DNA of 64,000 bases from Pontibacter coccineus (GTDB taxonomy: Bacteria > Bacteroidota > Bacteroidia > Cytophagales > Hymenobacteraceae): contig NZ_JAUOTN010000008.1 of NCBI RefSeq assembly GCF_030546575.1, positions 124,001-188,000 of the forward strand, given 5' to 3'. Positions 48,102 through 56,807 of the stretch are shown here, in pieces (position 1 is the first letter of the stretch; each line of letters starts with the position of its first letter). Made by a program: the position numbers and the translations under genes. The notes under the pieces were generated by a model. The model made no database searches. It had not been told where the DNA came from and was given only the letters and a program-made list of their open reading frames with translations.

Positions 48102-49424
48102 ATGATGCGCTTAAGTAAGTTCAGCAACGCCTTCGCGCTTGCTTCCATTTGCCTGGGGTTGGCGGCCTGTGTTCCGCTCGAGCAACAGGGGTATGCCACA
48201 ACGGGCAGTACGACACAGCAGTCGGTGCGCTACGAAGACTTTATATATGACACCAGTATACGCTCGGTGCAGTGCTACCGCGGCACCGGCGGACCGGAAG
48301 CCGTGCTGGAGCCTGCCGTTGTTTCCATAGGGCAGGAGCAACCCATCCTGCTTGAGTTCGACCGCCTGAATGCCGGTCCGCAGCGCTTAGTAGCCAAGCT
48401 CGTGCATTGCAATGCCGACTGGACACCTTCCGGTCTGAATGACGCGCAGTTTCTCAGCGACTTTAACGAGTTCTTTATTACGGACGTGCAGAACTCCATT
48501 AACACCCGGGTGCCCTACGTGCATTGTCGTTTTCGGGTGCCGCGCGTGAAACTCAGTGGAAATTATGTGCTTCAGGTAAGTGAGGAGGGAGGTAATCTGT
48601 TGCTGACCAGGCGTATACTTGTATACCAGAACCTGGTTGCCGTGACAGCCAAGCTAGGTGCCCCAACCGGTCCCGAGGGAAGAGCTGCCCGTCAGCCGGT
48701 CGAGTTCAATGTATTCTACAAAGACTACGCCCTGGTAAATCCGGCGCAGGAAGTAAAAGCCGTGATGCGCCAGAACCACCGCTGGGACAATGCCAAGGTA
48801 TACCCGAAGCCCGCCTTCGTGCGTGACGATCAGCGCCGCCTGGAGTACGTGTTCTTCGACGCCAAGGACCATTTTCTGGGACTGAGTGAGTTCCGTTCCT
48901 TTGATTCTCGCAGTATCCGCTTCAAAGGGCTAGGTATAGAGCAGATTAACCTGGAAGCGGTGCCGGTGCACATTAAGCTGCAACCGGAGCGTAGCCGTGC
49001 CGGATTAGCCTACAGCCAGGATCCGGATGCTGACGGTAAAATGCTCTACGGAAACAGGGAGTACGGCAACTCTGTTGTGAATGCCGACTATACTTGGGTT
49101 GACTTTGAATTGAAGACAGGAGAGGAGCAGGGAGAGGTATACATCCAGGGTGGCATGACCGAGTGGCTGCTGAACGATGAGAGCCGCATGCGCTACGACC
49201 ATGAGCAACAGGCTTATAAGGGCAGGCTGCTCCTGAAGCAGGGTTATTATAATTATTTCTATGCGCTGAGGCCGGCGAAAGGGCAGGCTGCTGATGCCAG
49301 TTACTTCGAGGGAAGTCATTTCGCCACTGGCAATACCTACGATATACTAATTTACTACCGCCCGCCGGGCTCCCGCGCTGATCTGCTGATCGGGTATGAA
49401 GAGATCTTGTTCAACAACAGATAA
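48102..49424 (+). CDS. DUF5103 family lipoprotein
   Basis: A 440-residue exported protein with a lipobox-like signal (LGLAAC) and the DUF5103 pattern found across Bacteroidota: VRYEDFIYDTSIRSVQCY, LEFDRLNAGPQRLVAKLVHCNADWTPSGLNDAQFL and later YGNREYGNSVVNADYTWVDFELKT. The fold appears beta-rich; the function is unknown. ATG ATG at the start leaves two choices, 48102 or 48105. A perfect 27-bp terminator follows. Confidence 0.88.
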   Translation: MMRLSKFSNAFALASICLGLAACVPLEQQGYATTGSTTQQSVRYEDFIYDTSIRSVQCYRGTGGPEAVLEPAVVSIGQEQPILLEFDRLNAGPQRLVAKLVHCNADWTPSGLNDAQFLSDFNEFFITDVQNSINTRVPYVHCRFRVPRVKLSGNYVLQVSEEGGNLLLTRRILVYQNLVAVTAKLGAPTGPEGRAARQPVEFNVFYKDYALVNPAQEVKAVMRQNHRWDNAKVYPKPAFVRDDQRRLEYVFFDAKDHFLGLSEFRSFDSRSIRFKGLGIEQINLEAVPVHIKLQPERSRAGLAYSQDPDADGKMLYGNREYGNSVVNADYTWVDFELKTGEEQGEVYIQGGMTEWLLNDESRMRYDHEQQAYKGRLLLKQGYYNYFYALRPAKGQAADASYFEGSHFATGNTYDILIYYRPPGSRADLLIGYEEILFNNR

Positions 49425-49554
49425 AAAGTGCTTATAAATACCCAGTTGTAGGTATTTCGGAAACTGAAAAGTCGGTATACCTTTGAACATGACAATAGAC
49501 TGATACGATCTGATTTAGCCAACTATAAGCCCAACTTATCCGGCGAGCTTCAGT

Positions 49555-49612
49555 GACTATCATACAAATAAAAAGGCGGGAGTAATCCCGCCTTTTTATT
49601 TGTATGATAGTC
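49555..49612. terminator. Very long bidirectional terminator hairpin
   Basis: A perfect 27-bp stem with a GTAA loop (arms 49555-49581 and 49586-49612). It contains the GC-rich core AAAAAGGCGGGA / TCCCGCCTTTTT and lies between the convergent DUF5103 and ychF genes. Confidence 0.93.
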
Positions 49613-49623
49613 TGGCTTACACG

Positions 49624-50721
49624 CTATACGTTGAAGCGGAAGTGCATGATGTCACCATCCTGCACCACGTAGTCTTTGCCTTCTACTGCCATTTTACCGG
49701 CTTCCTTGATCTTCGCTTCGGATTTGTACTCCTGGTAATCCTTTAGTTTGATCACTTCTGCACGGATAAAGCCTTTTTCGAAGTCAGAGTGGATAACGCC
49801 CGCAGCGGCTGGCGCTTTCCAGCCTTTTCCGATTGTCCAGGCGCGAACTTCTTTCACACCAGCGGTAAAGTAGGTGATCAGGTCAAGTAGCTCATAAGAT
49901 GCACGGATCAATTTGTTCAGACCAGACTCTTTCAGGCCATACTCGGCCAGGAACATTTCTTTTTCCTCCGGATCCGTCAGTTCCGCGATCTGCGCTTCAA
50001 TGGAGGCTGAGATCAACACAACCTGTGCATTCTCGTTTTTCACGTGCTCAGCCAAGGCTTTGGAGAACTCGTTGCCATCATTCATGGAATTTTCGTCCAC
50101 ATTGGCGGCATAAATCACCGGCTTATCGGTCAGCAGGTTCAGTTCACTCACTGTTTCCTTATCGTCTTCGGTGGCCTCGAGGCTACGGGCGTTCAGGCCC
50201 TGCTCCAGATGGTTCTTGTATTTCTCAAGCGAAGCCAGCTCTTTTTTAGCTTTGGCATCACCTGCCTTGGCAGAACGCTGTACCTTAACCATCATCTTAT
50301 CGATCGACTCCAGGTCTTTCAGCTGAAGCTCCGTATCGATGATCTCTTTGTCAGAAATCGGATCAACTTTGCCGGCTACGTGCACGATGTTCGGGTCTTC
50401 GAAGCAGCGCACCACGTGAATGATGGCATCTACCTCCCGGATGTTGGCCAGGAACTTGTTACCCAGACCTTCACCTTTGCTGGCTCCTTTTACAAGGCCG
50501 GCAATATCCACAAACTCGATCACCGTAGGCAACACGCGCTGCGGGTTCACCAGCTCCTCCAGGATCTGAAGACGCTCGTCAGGCACCGTGATCACGCCCA
50601 CGTTTGGTTCGATGGTACAGAAAGGGTAGTTGGCAGACTCTGCCTTGGCATTCGAAATAGCGTTGAACAAAGTGGACTTGCCCACGTTCGGCAGTCCCAC
50701 GATTCCGCATCTTAGTCCCAT
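49624..50721 (-). CDS. ychF: Redox-regulated ATPase YchF
   Basis: Conserved Obg-family P-loop ATPase that binds ribosomes and modulates oxidative stress responses. The G1 motif GLPNVGKST lies at 8-16 and DIAG (G3) at about 72. The helical hairpin insert ([16 protein letters not shown] region) and the C-terminal TGS-like domain ([29 protein letters not shown]) are present. Length 365 aa is exact for the family. A TACCTTTG -7 element (50758-50751) lies 30 bases upstream. Confidence 0.97.
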   Translation of the reverse strand: MGLRCGIVGLPNVGKSTLFNAISNAKAESANYPFCTIEPNVGVITVPDERLQILEELVNPQRVLPTVIEFVDIAGLVKGASKGEGLGNKFLANIREVDAIIHVVRCFEDPNIVHVAGKVDPISDKEIIDTELQLKDLESIDKMMVKVQRSAKAGDAKAKKELASLEKYKNHLEQGLNARSLEATEDDKETVSELNLLTDKPVIYAANVDENSMNDGNEFSKALAEHVKNENAQVVLISASIEAQIAELTDPEEKEMFLAEYGLKESGLNKLIRASYELLDLITYFTAGVKEVRAWTIGKGWKAPAAAGVIHSDFEKGFIRAEVIKLKDYQEYKSEAKIKEAGKMAVEGKDYVVQDGDIMHFRFNV

Positions 50722-50750
50722 TTATCTTTATCTTGTTTTATATCAGGGTG

Positions 50751-50758
50751 CAAAGGTA
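50751..50758 (-). promoter_or_regulatory. Candidate -7 element for ychF
   Basis: CAAAGGTA on the plus strand reads TACCTTTG on the minus strand, 30 bases before the start codon. No ideal -33 was found. Confidence 0.45.
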
Positions 50759-50802
50759 CGAAATTTCGGCAAGTATAGAGTAGGGGGTGGAGGTATAAAA
50801 AA

Positions 50803-50825
50803 AGCCCGTGTTGGAAACACGGGCT
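50803..50825 (-). terminator. Terminator of the PUR protein gene
   Basis: AGCCCGTGTT / AACACGGGCT (10 bp, 3-nt loop) followed on the minus strand by a T run, 29 bases after the stop codon. Confidence 0.85.
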
Positions 50826-50853
50826 CTCGGTCGCTAAACTAAAAACGGGGCAA

Positions 50854-51210
50854 CTACTCCCACTTCAGTTCTTCATCAAAAGTCACCTCGGCAGCGGCCA
50901 CCGGCATTGGAGTCGCCTCCGCTTGGGTTGGGTTTTCGAGGGCGGCAAGAGCCTCTTCTGTCAAAAGTTCGGATTTAACGTGATCGATTGTGCCCTGTAA
51001 AGCTTCCATGAACTTCACGAAGTCCTCTTTGTAAAGGAAGATCTTGTGTTTCTCGTACGAGAACTCATCATCCTTAAACTTGCGCTTGCTCTCTGTGATG
51101 GTCACATAGAAGTCATTTGAGCGAGTTGATTTCACATCAAAGAAATACGTTCTCTTCCCTGCTCTTACTCTTTGGGAATAAATTTCTGCTTTGTCGTTGT
51201 TCTCTTCCAC
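50854..51210 (-). CDS. PUR-alpha-like nucleic-acid-binding protein (DUF3276)
   Basis: A 118-residue single PUR repeat protein that binds RNA or single-stranded DNA. The core IYSQRVRAGKRTYFFDVKSTRSNDFYVTITESKRKF...FEYEKHKIFLYKEDF-type block is the DUF3276 signature of Bacteroidota and spirochaetes. The C-terminal tail is Ala/Pro-rich and acidic. The start MEENNDK is preferred over a longer frame. It is a single gene, regulated alone. Confidence 0.93.
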   Translation of the reverse strand: MEENNDKAEIYSQRVRAGKRTYFFDVKSTRSNDFYVTITESKRKFKDDEFSYEKHKIFLYKEDFVKFMEALQGTIDHVKSELLTEEALAALENPTQAEATPMPVAAAEVTFDEELKWE

Positions 51211-51300
51211 CGTGTTATAGACGTTAAATTCAACTTTCTGAACCTAAAGCTAACATATTGTTCTGATATATAAAAATTTTTGAATTTAAAATTTGGGCTT

Positions 51301-51334
51301 TTTGCAGCCCTGCAGATAATTAATTCTATATTTG
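51301..51334 (+). promoter_or_regulatory. Promoter of the RlpA-like gene
   Basis: TTTG (51301-51304), 22 bases, then TATATTTG (51327-51334), with an ATG 25 bases further on. Confidence 0.5.
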
Positions 51335-51358
51335 CCATCGGACCATATATAGTATAGT

Positions 51359-51769
51359 ATGAATTTTCTTTCACTTATACTAGTATTACTCTTTTCTTTC
51401 AACGCTAACACGGCGCTCTATTCAGCTGGCGGCAAAGCCTCTTACTACGCCGACCGCATGCAGGGGCACCGGACAGCCAACGGCGAGCGCTACGATAAAA
51501 CGCAACTGACAGCCGCCCACGCCACCCTGCCATTCAACACTTATATACAGGTAACCAATGTCCGCAACGGCAAAACCGTGGTGGTGCGCATCAACGACCG
51601 TATGGCCCCTAGCCGGCATCGCATCATTGACCTGTCCAGGGCTGCTGCGCAGCAAATAGAGCTTATCCGGGAGGGCGTGGCAACGGTGCAACTGCAGGAA
51701 GTTCCGGACGATGGGCAACCCGAAATGAGGACTGTCGTTTCTGAGATAAAGCCGACCGGAAAAAAATAA
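51359..51769 (+). CDS. RlpA-like double-psi beta-barrel protein
   Basis: A 136-residue exported protein with a signal peptide (LILVLLFSFNANTALYSA). Its RlpA-type double-psi barrel has KASYYADRMQGHRTANGERYD and VVVRINDRMAPSRHRIIDLSRAAAQQI, which includes the catalytic-type Asp/His region of septal lytic transglycosylases. It lacks the C-terminal SPOR domain of E. coli RlpA and is short, so a role at the septum is not assured. The DUF58 gene follows 13 bases downstream. Confidence 0.88.
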   Translation: MNFLSLILVLLFSFNANTALYSAGGKASYYADRMQGHRTANGERYDKTQLTAAHATLPFNTYIQVTNVRNGKTVVVRINDRMAPSRHRIIDLSRAAAQQIELIREGVATVQLQEVPDDGQPEMRTVVSEIKPTGKK

Positions 51770-51782
51770 ACCCTATACCTGT

Positions 51783-52694
51783 ATGAAAAAGCCACTCACC
51801 CTAGCCGATGTCCAGAAATTCGAAAACATGGAATTTTTGGCCAAACAGCTGGTAGAGGGCTTTATCACGGGGCTGCACCAATCGCCCTACCATGGCTTTT
51901 CGGTGGAGTTCTCGGAACACCGCCTCTACAACAGCGGGGAAAGCACCCGCCACATCGACTGGAAGGTATACGCCCGCACCGACAAGCTGTTTGTAAAGCG
52001 CTTTGAGGAGGAGACCAATCTACGTTGCCACATCCTGCTCGATGTTTCCCCTTCCATGTATTATCCGGTGGAGAACAATGGGAAACTGACCTTCAGTATT
52101 CTTTGTGCGGCTGCCCTCGCCACCTTGCTGCGTAAACAGCGCGATGCCGTGGGGTTGTTGACCTTTGCCGACACTATCCGCCAGCAAACGCCTGTCCGGT
52201 CGACAGCTTCCCACCTGCATACCTTGTTACTGCTTCTCCAAAAACAGCTGGACGAGGCCCCGACCCGTGCCCAAACCGATGTGGCTTCCGTCATTCACCA
52301 TATAGCCCAGCAGATACCGAAGCGCTCACTGGTGGTTATTCTAAGTGATATGCTGGGGCAGCACGAAAATAGCGATGCTATCTTTGCCGCTTTGCAGCAC
52401 CTCAAGCATCAGAAACACGAAGTGCTGATCTTTCATGTGATGGACCGCCGTACCGAAGAGGAATTCGACTTTGCCGAGCGGCCTTACGTGTTTGTGGATG
52501 TGGAGACAGGGCAGGAGCTGAAGCTGCAACCTTCGCAGGTGAAGGAGCACTACCGCAACGCAGTGGCCAACTACAAGCGTGAACTGGAGCTGAAGTGCGG
52601 ACAGTACAAGATCGACTTTGTGCCGGTGGATATCAGCGAGCCTTTTGACAAGGTGCTGTACAGTTACCTGGTGAAGCGGGCCAAGGTGCGGTAG
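51783..52694 (+). CDS. DUF58 domain protein (VWA-like, MoxR-associated type)
   Basis: A 303-residue soluble protein. ENMEFLAKQLVEGFITGLHQSPYHG and YNSGESTRHIDWKVYARTDKLFVKRFEEETNLRCHILLDVSPSM make up the DUF58 signature, with a VWA-like DxSxS metal site. DUF58 proteins usually work with MoxR AAA ATPases and aerotolerance (Bat) operons; no MoxR gene lies in this window. It is probably co-transcribed with the RlpA-like gene. Confidence 0.92.
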   Translation: MKKPLTLADVQKFENMEFLAKQLVEGFITGLHQSPYHGFSVEFSEHRLYNSGESTRHIDWKVYARTDKLFVKRFEEETNLRCHILLDVSPSMYYPVENNGKLTFSILCAAALATLLRKQRDAVGLLTFADTIRQQTPVRSTASHLHTLLLLLQKQLDEAPTRAQTDVASVIHHIAQQIPKRSLVVILSDMLGQHENSDAIFAALQHLKHQKHEVLIFHVMDRRTEEEFDFAERPYVFVDVETGQELKLQPSQVKEHYRNAVANYKRELELKCGQYKIDFVPVDISEPFDKVLYSYLVKRAKVR

Positions 52695-52715
52695 GTATAC
52701 CAGCTTCATAAAAAT

Positions 52716-52762
52716 AGCAAGACCTGCAAATAGGTAAGCTATACCTGGCGGCAGGTCTTGCT
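52716..52762 (-). terminator. Hairpin terminator near the rhodanese gene
   Basis: AGCAAGACCTGC / GCAGGTCTTGCT (12 bp) with an inner AGGTA/TACCT hairpin; on the minus strand it is followed by five T. It ends the rhodanese transcript, with the DUF58 gene converging on it. Confidence 0.7.
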
Positions 52763-52816
52763 TTCAGACTACAGTAATAGTTTCATCCGTACCTTAAAAG
52801 CATGTTTTTAGCTGCC

Positions 52817-53200
52817 TTATTCAGCGACTGGTTTTCCTGCTTCCTTCCAGGCCTTGAAGCCCCCATCCATATGTGCGACATTTTCATAACCCATCTGTTT
52901 TAGGGTGGCAGTAGCCAGGGCCGAACGTCCGCCGGAAGCGCAGTGCAGGATGAGCCGCTTATTTTTGTCAAACTCCGGGCGGTGATAGGGCAGAGAAGCG
53001 TCAGCATAAAACTCCAGCATACCGCGCGGAGCATGGACAGAGCATGTAATTTTTCCATTCTGATGCAACTCCTCACTCTCGCGGATGTCAATCACCGTGG
53101 CGTTTCCTTTTGAGATTTCTTCTTCCACTTGGTCTGGAGAAAGATTTTCGATTTGCTGTTTGGCCTCTTGCACCATATCAGCAGCAGATTTGTGTGCCAT
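52817..53200 (-). CDS. Rhodanese-like sulfurtransferase domain protein
   Basis: A 127-residue single-domain rhodanese that could carry sulfane sulfur on its active-site Cys. The loop HCASGGRSALA holds that Cys, DIRESEELHQNGKI matches the CH2A-like motif and GGFKAWKEAG the end motif. The start MAHKSAAD (53200) is chosen because the longer frame would begin in a hydrophobic stretch with no signal peptide features. It is a single gene. Confidence 0.9.
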   Translation of the reverse strand: MAHKSAADMVQEAKQQIENLSPDQVEEEISKGNATVIDIRESEELHQNGKITCSVHAPRGMLEFYADASLPYHRPEFDKNKRLILHCASGGRSALATATLKQMGYENVAHMDGGFKAWKEAGKPVAE

Positions 53201-53406
53201 CTTTTTCGATATAAAACTAAATCTTAAGTAAAGCTTAGTTGTATATCGCAACTGGCTGTAAAATGTTGTGATTCAAAGGTTAAGTGTAAATTAAATTGCC
53301 TTAATGTTTTTGAAGGCCTAAGGCTAGCCCTGCTCCGTAATTTGGAGTTTAAACTTGGCAACGTGTATACCTGCCCATACCTGGAGCAACCATGACTCTG
53401 CAGTTA

Positions 53407-54042
53407 CTACTTCGGCATGTTGTTTAACGACTGCCACAGATATTTACAGGCAATGGTGCGATAAGGCCGCCAGTTCTCTGCGATCTCCAGCATCCGGGCT
53501 TTGAGAGCCTTGCCGCTTTCTGCCAGACCATAATGCCGCTTCATCGCATTCTGTATTCCCAGATCATTTACCGGCATCACATCGGGGCGCTCCAGGGCAA
53601 ACATCAGCAGCATTTCCACTGTCCAGCGGCCGACTCCCTTTATATGGGTGAGGTGTTGGATCAGGGCTTCGTCTTCCATCGCATCTATCACGGCGTGCGC
53701 TAAATTACCGCCCTGCGCAAAAGCCGCTACGTTTCGCACATACCCGATCTTCTGAAAGGAAAGCCCGGCGCCTCGCAGGGTTTCATCCGGCGTTTCATGC
53801 ACTATGTGTGGGTGTGGGTAGCGGTCAGGGAAGAGATCCTGGAAGCGCGCAAAGATGGTCGCTGCCGCTTTGGTACTGAGCTGCTGGGAGACGATGGCAC
53901 TCAACATCTTAAAGTAAATGTCCTTTGATTTTGAAGGTTCTAATGGCTTTCCGCTACCGACTATACCTGCCAGTATCGGATCTTTTGAGAACACAGCAAT
54001 CACATCGGATGCCGGAAAGTCAGGGAAAGAATCAGCTGTCAT
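53407..54042 (-). CDS. DNA-3-methyladenine glycosylase II-type protein (HhH-GPD)
   Basis: A 211-residue base-excision repair glycosylase that removes alkylated purines. The HhH-GPD motif is LTHIKGVGRWTVEMLLMFALERPDVMPVNDLGIQ, with the catalytic Asp in PVNDLG. The N-terminal helices (LSAIVSQQLSTKAAATIFARF) are AlkA/MPG-II-like, but the AlkA N-terminal domain is absent, so it is the short form. Expressed alone, with 47 bases to the threonine aldolase start region on the same strand. Confidence 0.92.
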   Translation of the reverse strand: MTADSFPDFPASDVIAVFSKDPILAGIVGSGKPLEPSKSKDIYFKMLSAIVSQQLSTKAAATIFARFQDLFPDRYPHPHIVHETPDETLRGAGLSFQKIGYVRNVAAFAQGGNLAHAVIDAMEDEALIQHLTHIKGVGRWTVEMLLMFALERPDVMPVNDLGIQNAMKRHYGLAESGKALKARMLEIAENWRPYRTIACKYLWQSLNNMPK

Positions 54043-54089
54043 AAGAGGGCTTTAGCAGGGTATAGGTATAAAAAAGTTATAGCCACTGG

Positions 54090-55130
54090 CTATACCTCTA
54101 CTTGTTTCTTGTTGAGCGTGTGCAAGACCTGAAGCACATGCTGCAGCATCTCGTCGCTTACATCCAGGTGCGTTACGAAGCGCACCATTTGCGATCCGAA
54201 ACTAGATGCCCGGATGTTGTTTTCAGCCAGTGCCGCTACAAAATCTGCATCCCTATACCTGTCGTTGAGCTTGAAGATGACGATGTTGGTTTGTACGGGA
54301 AGCACAAAGTCAACATAATCCGCCTCCTTCAGAACAGTTTCTAACTGCTTTGCTTTTGCATGGTCATCGGCCAGGCGCTCCACGTGGTTTTCCAAGGCAT
54401 AGATGCCAGCCGCTGCCAGGTAACCGCCCTGCCGGATGCCGCCACCCAGCACTTTACGGATGCGCCGTGATTTTTTAATGAAGTCTTTTTTGCCAAGCAG
54501 AAGGGAGCCAACCGGAGCACCAAGCCCCTTGGAAAGGCAGATTGAAATGCTATCGAAGTACTTGCCATACTCCTGCGGGTTCTCACCAGAAGCGACCAGT
54601 GCATTGAAAACACGGGCACCGTCCAGGTGCAACGCAATACCGTGGCGCTTGCATACCTCCGCAATGGCCGCAATCTCAGGCAAGGTATAGTAGGAGCCGC
54701 CACCCTTGTTGCAGGTGTTTTCCAGTGCAACCAGGCGGGTAGGCGGGTAGTGGATGTTGTCCGGACGGATGTGCGCCTCTACCTGAGCAGGCGTCATCTT
54801 GCCACGCTCGCCATGCACCAGGGCTACTGAAGCGCCGGAGTTGAACATGATACCGCCCCCTTCATACTGGTAGATGTGCGCAGTGATGTCGCAGATTACC
54901 TCTGTCATGGGCTCCGTGTGGGCTTTGATGGCGATCTGGTTGGTCATGGTGCCGGAAGGGCAGAAAAGGCCGGCTTCCATCCCGAACAGGGCGGCTGCTT
55001 TATGCTCCAGCGCGTTGATGGTCGGGTCCTCTTCGTACACGTCGTCGCCAACCTGCGCGGCAAACATTGCCTGCAACATGGCAGGAGTTGGCTTGGTAAC
55101 GGTATCGGAACGGAGGTCTGTTATGTTCAT
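54090..55130 (-). CDS. ltaE: Low-specificity L-threonine aldolase
   Basis: PLP-dependent enzyme cleaving L-threonine or L-allo-threonine to glycine and acetaldehyde. The 346-residue protein starts with LRSDTVTKPTPAML, has a GTMTNQIAIKAH block and the PLP Lys in SICLSKGLGAPVGS. Length and order match GLY1/LtaE. Its stop is GTA TAG, supplied by a copy of the iterated GGTATAG motif. Confidence 0.95.
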   Translation of the reverse strand: MNITDLRSDTVTKPTPAMLQAMFAAQVGDDVYEEDPTINALEHKAAALFGMEAGLFCPSGTMTNQIAIKAHTEPMTEVICDITAHIYQYEGGGIMFNSGASVALVHGERGKMTPAQVEAHIRPDNIHYPPTRLVALENTCNKGGGSYYTLPEIAAIAEVCKRHGIALHLDGARVFNALVASGENPQEYGKYFDSISICLSKGLGAPVGSLLLGKKDFIKKSRRIRKVLGGGIRQGGYLAAAGIYALENHVERLADDHAKAKQLETVLKEADYVDFVLPVQTNIVIFKLNDRYRDADFVAALAENNIRASSFGSQMVRFVTHLDVSDEMLQHVLQVLHTLNKKQVEV

Positions 55131-55176
55131 ATCGAATTTGATGCTAGATTTACTTTACTTTGTAAAATTAATAACT

Positions 55177-55184
55177 TACTTTTG
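55177..55184 (+). promoter_or_regulatory. Candidate -7 element for the 60-aa basic protein
   Basis: TACTTTTG matches TAnnTTTG exactly and lies 25 bases before the start codon. The nearest TTTG upstream is at only 14 bases, shorter than usual. Confidence 0.45.
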
Positions 55185-55209
55185 CCCTTCAAATTTAAAT
55201 TTTGCAACG

Positions 55210-55392
55210 ATGGGAGTTACTAGACTTAAAAGAAAAGACCGTAAGAATAAGGCAAGAGCAAACAACAAGGTTGCCAGAATTAAGCAATTGCTTTTGACGC
55301 CAGTTATCAAGAACGTGGACATGGACGAGCTGCGTGCTCAGTTCGGTGAAGCGCCAAAGAACAAGAAGGAAGAAGAAGCTTCTGCTGAGTAG
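55210..55392 (+). CDS. Small basic conserved protein, 60 aa
   Basis: The start ATG at 55210 gives MGVTRLKRKDRKNKARANNK, a strongly basic N-terminus, then PVIKNVDMDELRAQFGE and an acidic Lys/Glu-rich tail. The pattern recurs in related Cytophagales and suggests a ribosome- or nucleic-acid-associated protein. It has a promoter and a strong terminator of its own. A longer upstream frame exists but is not supported by the promoter. Confidence 0.78.
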   Translation: MGVTRLKRKDRKNKARANNKVARIKQLLLTPVIKNVDMDELRAQFGEAPKNKKEEEASAE

Positions 55393-55469
55393 TCTTTTTA
55401 CGGCAAAGTAAAACCATCTGCCTGCCAACGCTGTGAAAGCTGCGGGTGGCGGGTTTTCCGAAGACTTCA

Positions 55470-55497
55470 AAGTGTGCTTGCAACAGCAGGCACGCTT
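55470..55497 (+). terminator. Terminator of the 60-aa gene
   Basis: AAGTGTGCTTGC-AACA-GCAGGCACGCTT (12 pairs, two G-U) followed by a T run; shared with the convergent metallophosphoesterase gene. Confidence 0.85.
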
Positions 55498-55500
55498 TTT

Positions 55501-55998
55501 TTATGCCCTCTTGCCCAGCTCAATCACCTGCAAGTCGCGCACCTTTCCTGCCTCTACAGTGAAGCGCACCATAGTACGCACCTTGTGAAAGCCATGCATG
55601 CCAGCTGCACCCGGATTGATGTGCAGCAGGTTGTTCAAGGTTTTGTCAGGCATGATCTTGAGGATATGGGAGTGTCCGGTGATGAAGAGGCCCGGAGGAT
55701 TTGCCTTGATCTGGTCCCTGATATCCGGATGGTACTTGCCCGGATAGCCCCCGATGTGCGTCATCAGCACGTCCAGCCCGTTGGCCTCAAAGCGCAGCAC
55801 TTTCGGGTATAGCACCCGGATGTCCTGTCCGTCGATGTTGCCGTAGACGCCCCGAAGGGGGGCCACCTCAATGAGACGTTCCGCTACCCGGGAAGTGCCG
55901 AAATCGCCGGCATGCCAGATCTCGTCCCGGTCGCCCAGCAGGCGCAGGATCTGATCATCAACATAGTCGTGCGTGTCAGAGAGGAGGCCTATCTTCAT
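55501..55998 (-). CDS. Metallophosphoesterase, YfcE/MJ0936-type
   Basis: A 165-residue binuclear metal phosphodiesterase. SDTHD, HAGDFG, YGNID, LMTHIGGYPG and GHSH supply the full metal ligand set of the calcineurin-like family. The small size fits the YfcE/MJ0936 group. The natural substrate is unknown. It is placed beside pyrE on the same strand. Confidence 0.93.
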   Translation of the reverse strand: MKIGLLSDTHDYVDDQILRLLGDRDEIWHAGDFGTSRVAERLIEVAPLRGVYGNIDGQDIRVLYPKVLRFEANGLDVLMTHIGGYPGKYHPDIRDQIKANPPGLFITGHSHILKIMPDKTLNNLLHINPGAAGMHGFHKVRTMVRFTVEAGKVRDLQVIELGKRA

Positions 55999-56059
55999 GC
56001 TATACCTTAAAAATCCTTTGTCTAAGTTTCTATTGTCTTGAGAGTTATTGCTCTACCTG

Positions 56060-56698
56060 CTATACCCTCCAGGTTTCGGGTGACTCGCGCCATTCAGCCA
56101 AAGTTGGCATAGCCGACTCCGGGATGTAGCCATTTTGCATGGCGGCTTCGGTCAGTGCCTCGTAGTTGCTCAGGCAGTGCAGTGCTATACCTGCTTGCTT
56201 GAAGTTTTCTTCAGCTAACGAAAAACCGTAGGTGAATATGGCAGCCATGCCCACTACGTTACCTCCCGCTGAGCGTACGGCCTCAGCCGCCTTGAGCGAA
56301 CTGCCGCCAGTCGAGATCAAATCCTCCACCATCACCACTTTCTGACCTGAAATCAGTTTTCCTTCGATCTGGTTGGCCATGCCGTGACTTTTTGGTTGCG
56401 GACGTACATAGAGAAAGGGCATTTCGAGCAGATCGGCCACCAGTGCACCCTGCGCTATACCTGCCGTGGCCACGCCTGCAATGGCCTCGGCCTCCGGAAA
56501 GTTTTGCCTGATCATCTCGGCCAACTGCTGCTTGATGTAGCTCCGGATGTACGGAAAGGATAAGGTTACGCGGTTGTCGCAGTAAATGGGCGAATTCCAG
56601 CCGGAACTCCACTTAAAGGGCTGTTCCGGTCTCAATTTCACGGCCTCTGTTTCCAGCAGGAAAGAGGCTACCTGGTGTGCTGTCGTCTGATTATCCAT
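56060..56698 (-). CDS. pyrE: Orotate phosphoribosyltransferase
   Basis: Forms orotidine monophosphate in UMP synthesis. The start MDNQTTAH (56698) gives the expected 212 residues; the open frame runs further upstream. Present are GVATAGIAQGALVA (a flexible-loop neighbour), YVRPQPKSHG and the PRPP-binding VVMVEDLISTGGSS. Its stop codon is in a GGGTATAG motif copy. It is divergent from a Nudix gene. Confidence 0.95.
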   Translation of the reverse strand: MDNQTTAHQVASFLLETEAVKLRPEQPFKWSSGWNSPIYCDNRVTLSFPYIRSYIKQQLAEMIRQNFPEAEAIAGVATAGIAQGALVADLLEMPFLYVRPQPKSHGMANQIEGKLISGQKVVMVEDLISTGGSSLKAAEAVRSAGGNVVGMAAIFTYGFSLAEENFKQAGIALHCLSNYEALTEAAMQNGYIPESAMPTLAEWRESPETWRV

Positions 56699-56807
56699 GC
56701 CCGAATTTAAGAAATATTTCCCCTTTTTGGCGACCTGTGTTTTCTTTACACCGAAATATTGATTGATTTGTGTAAATTTCAAGCCTGATACACGAGCACC
56801 TTTCCCT

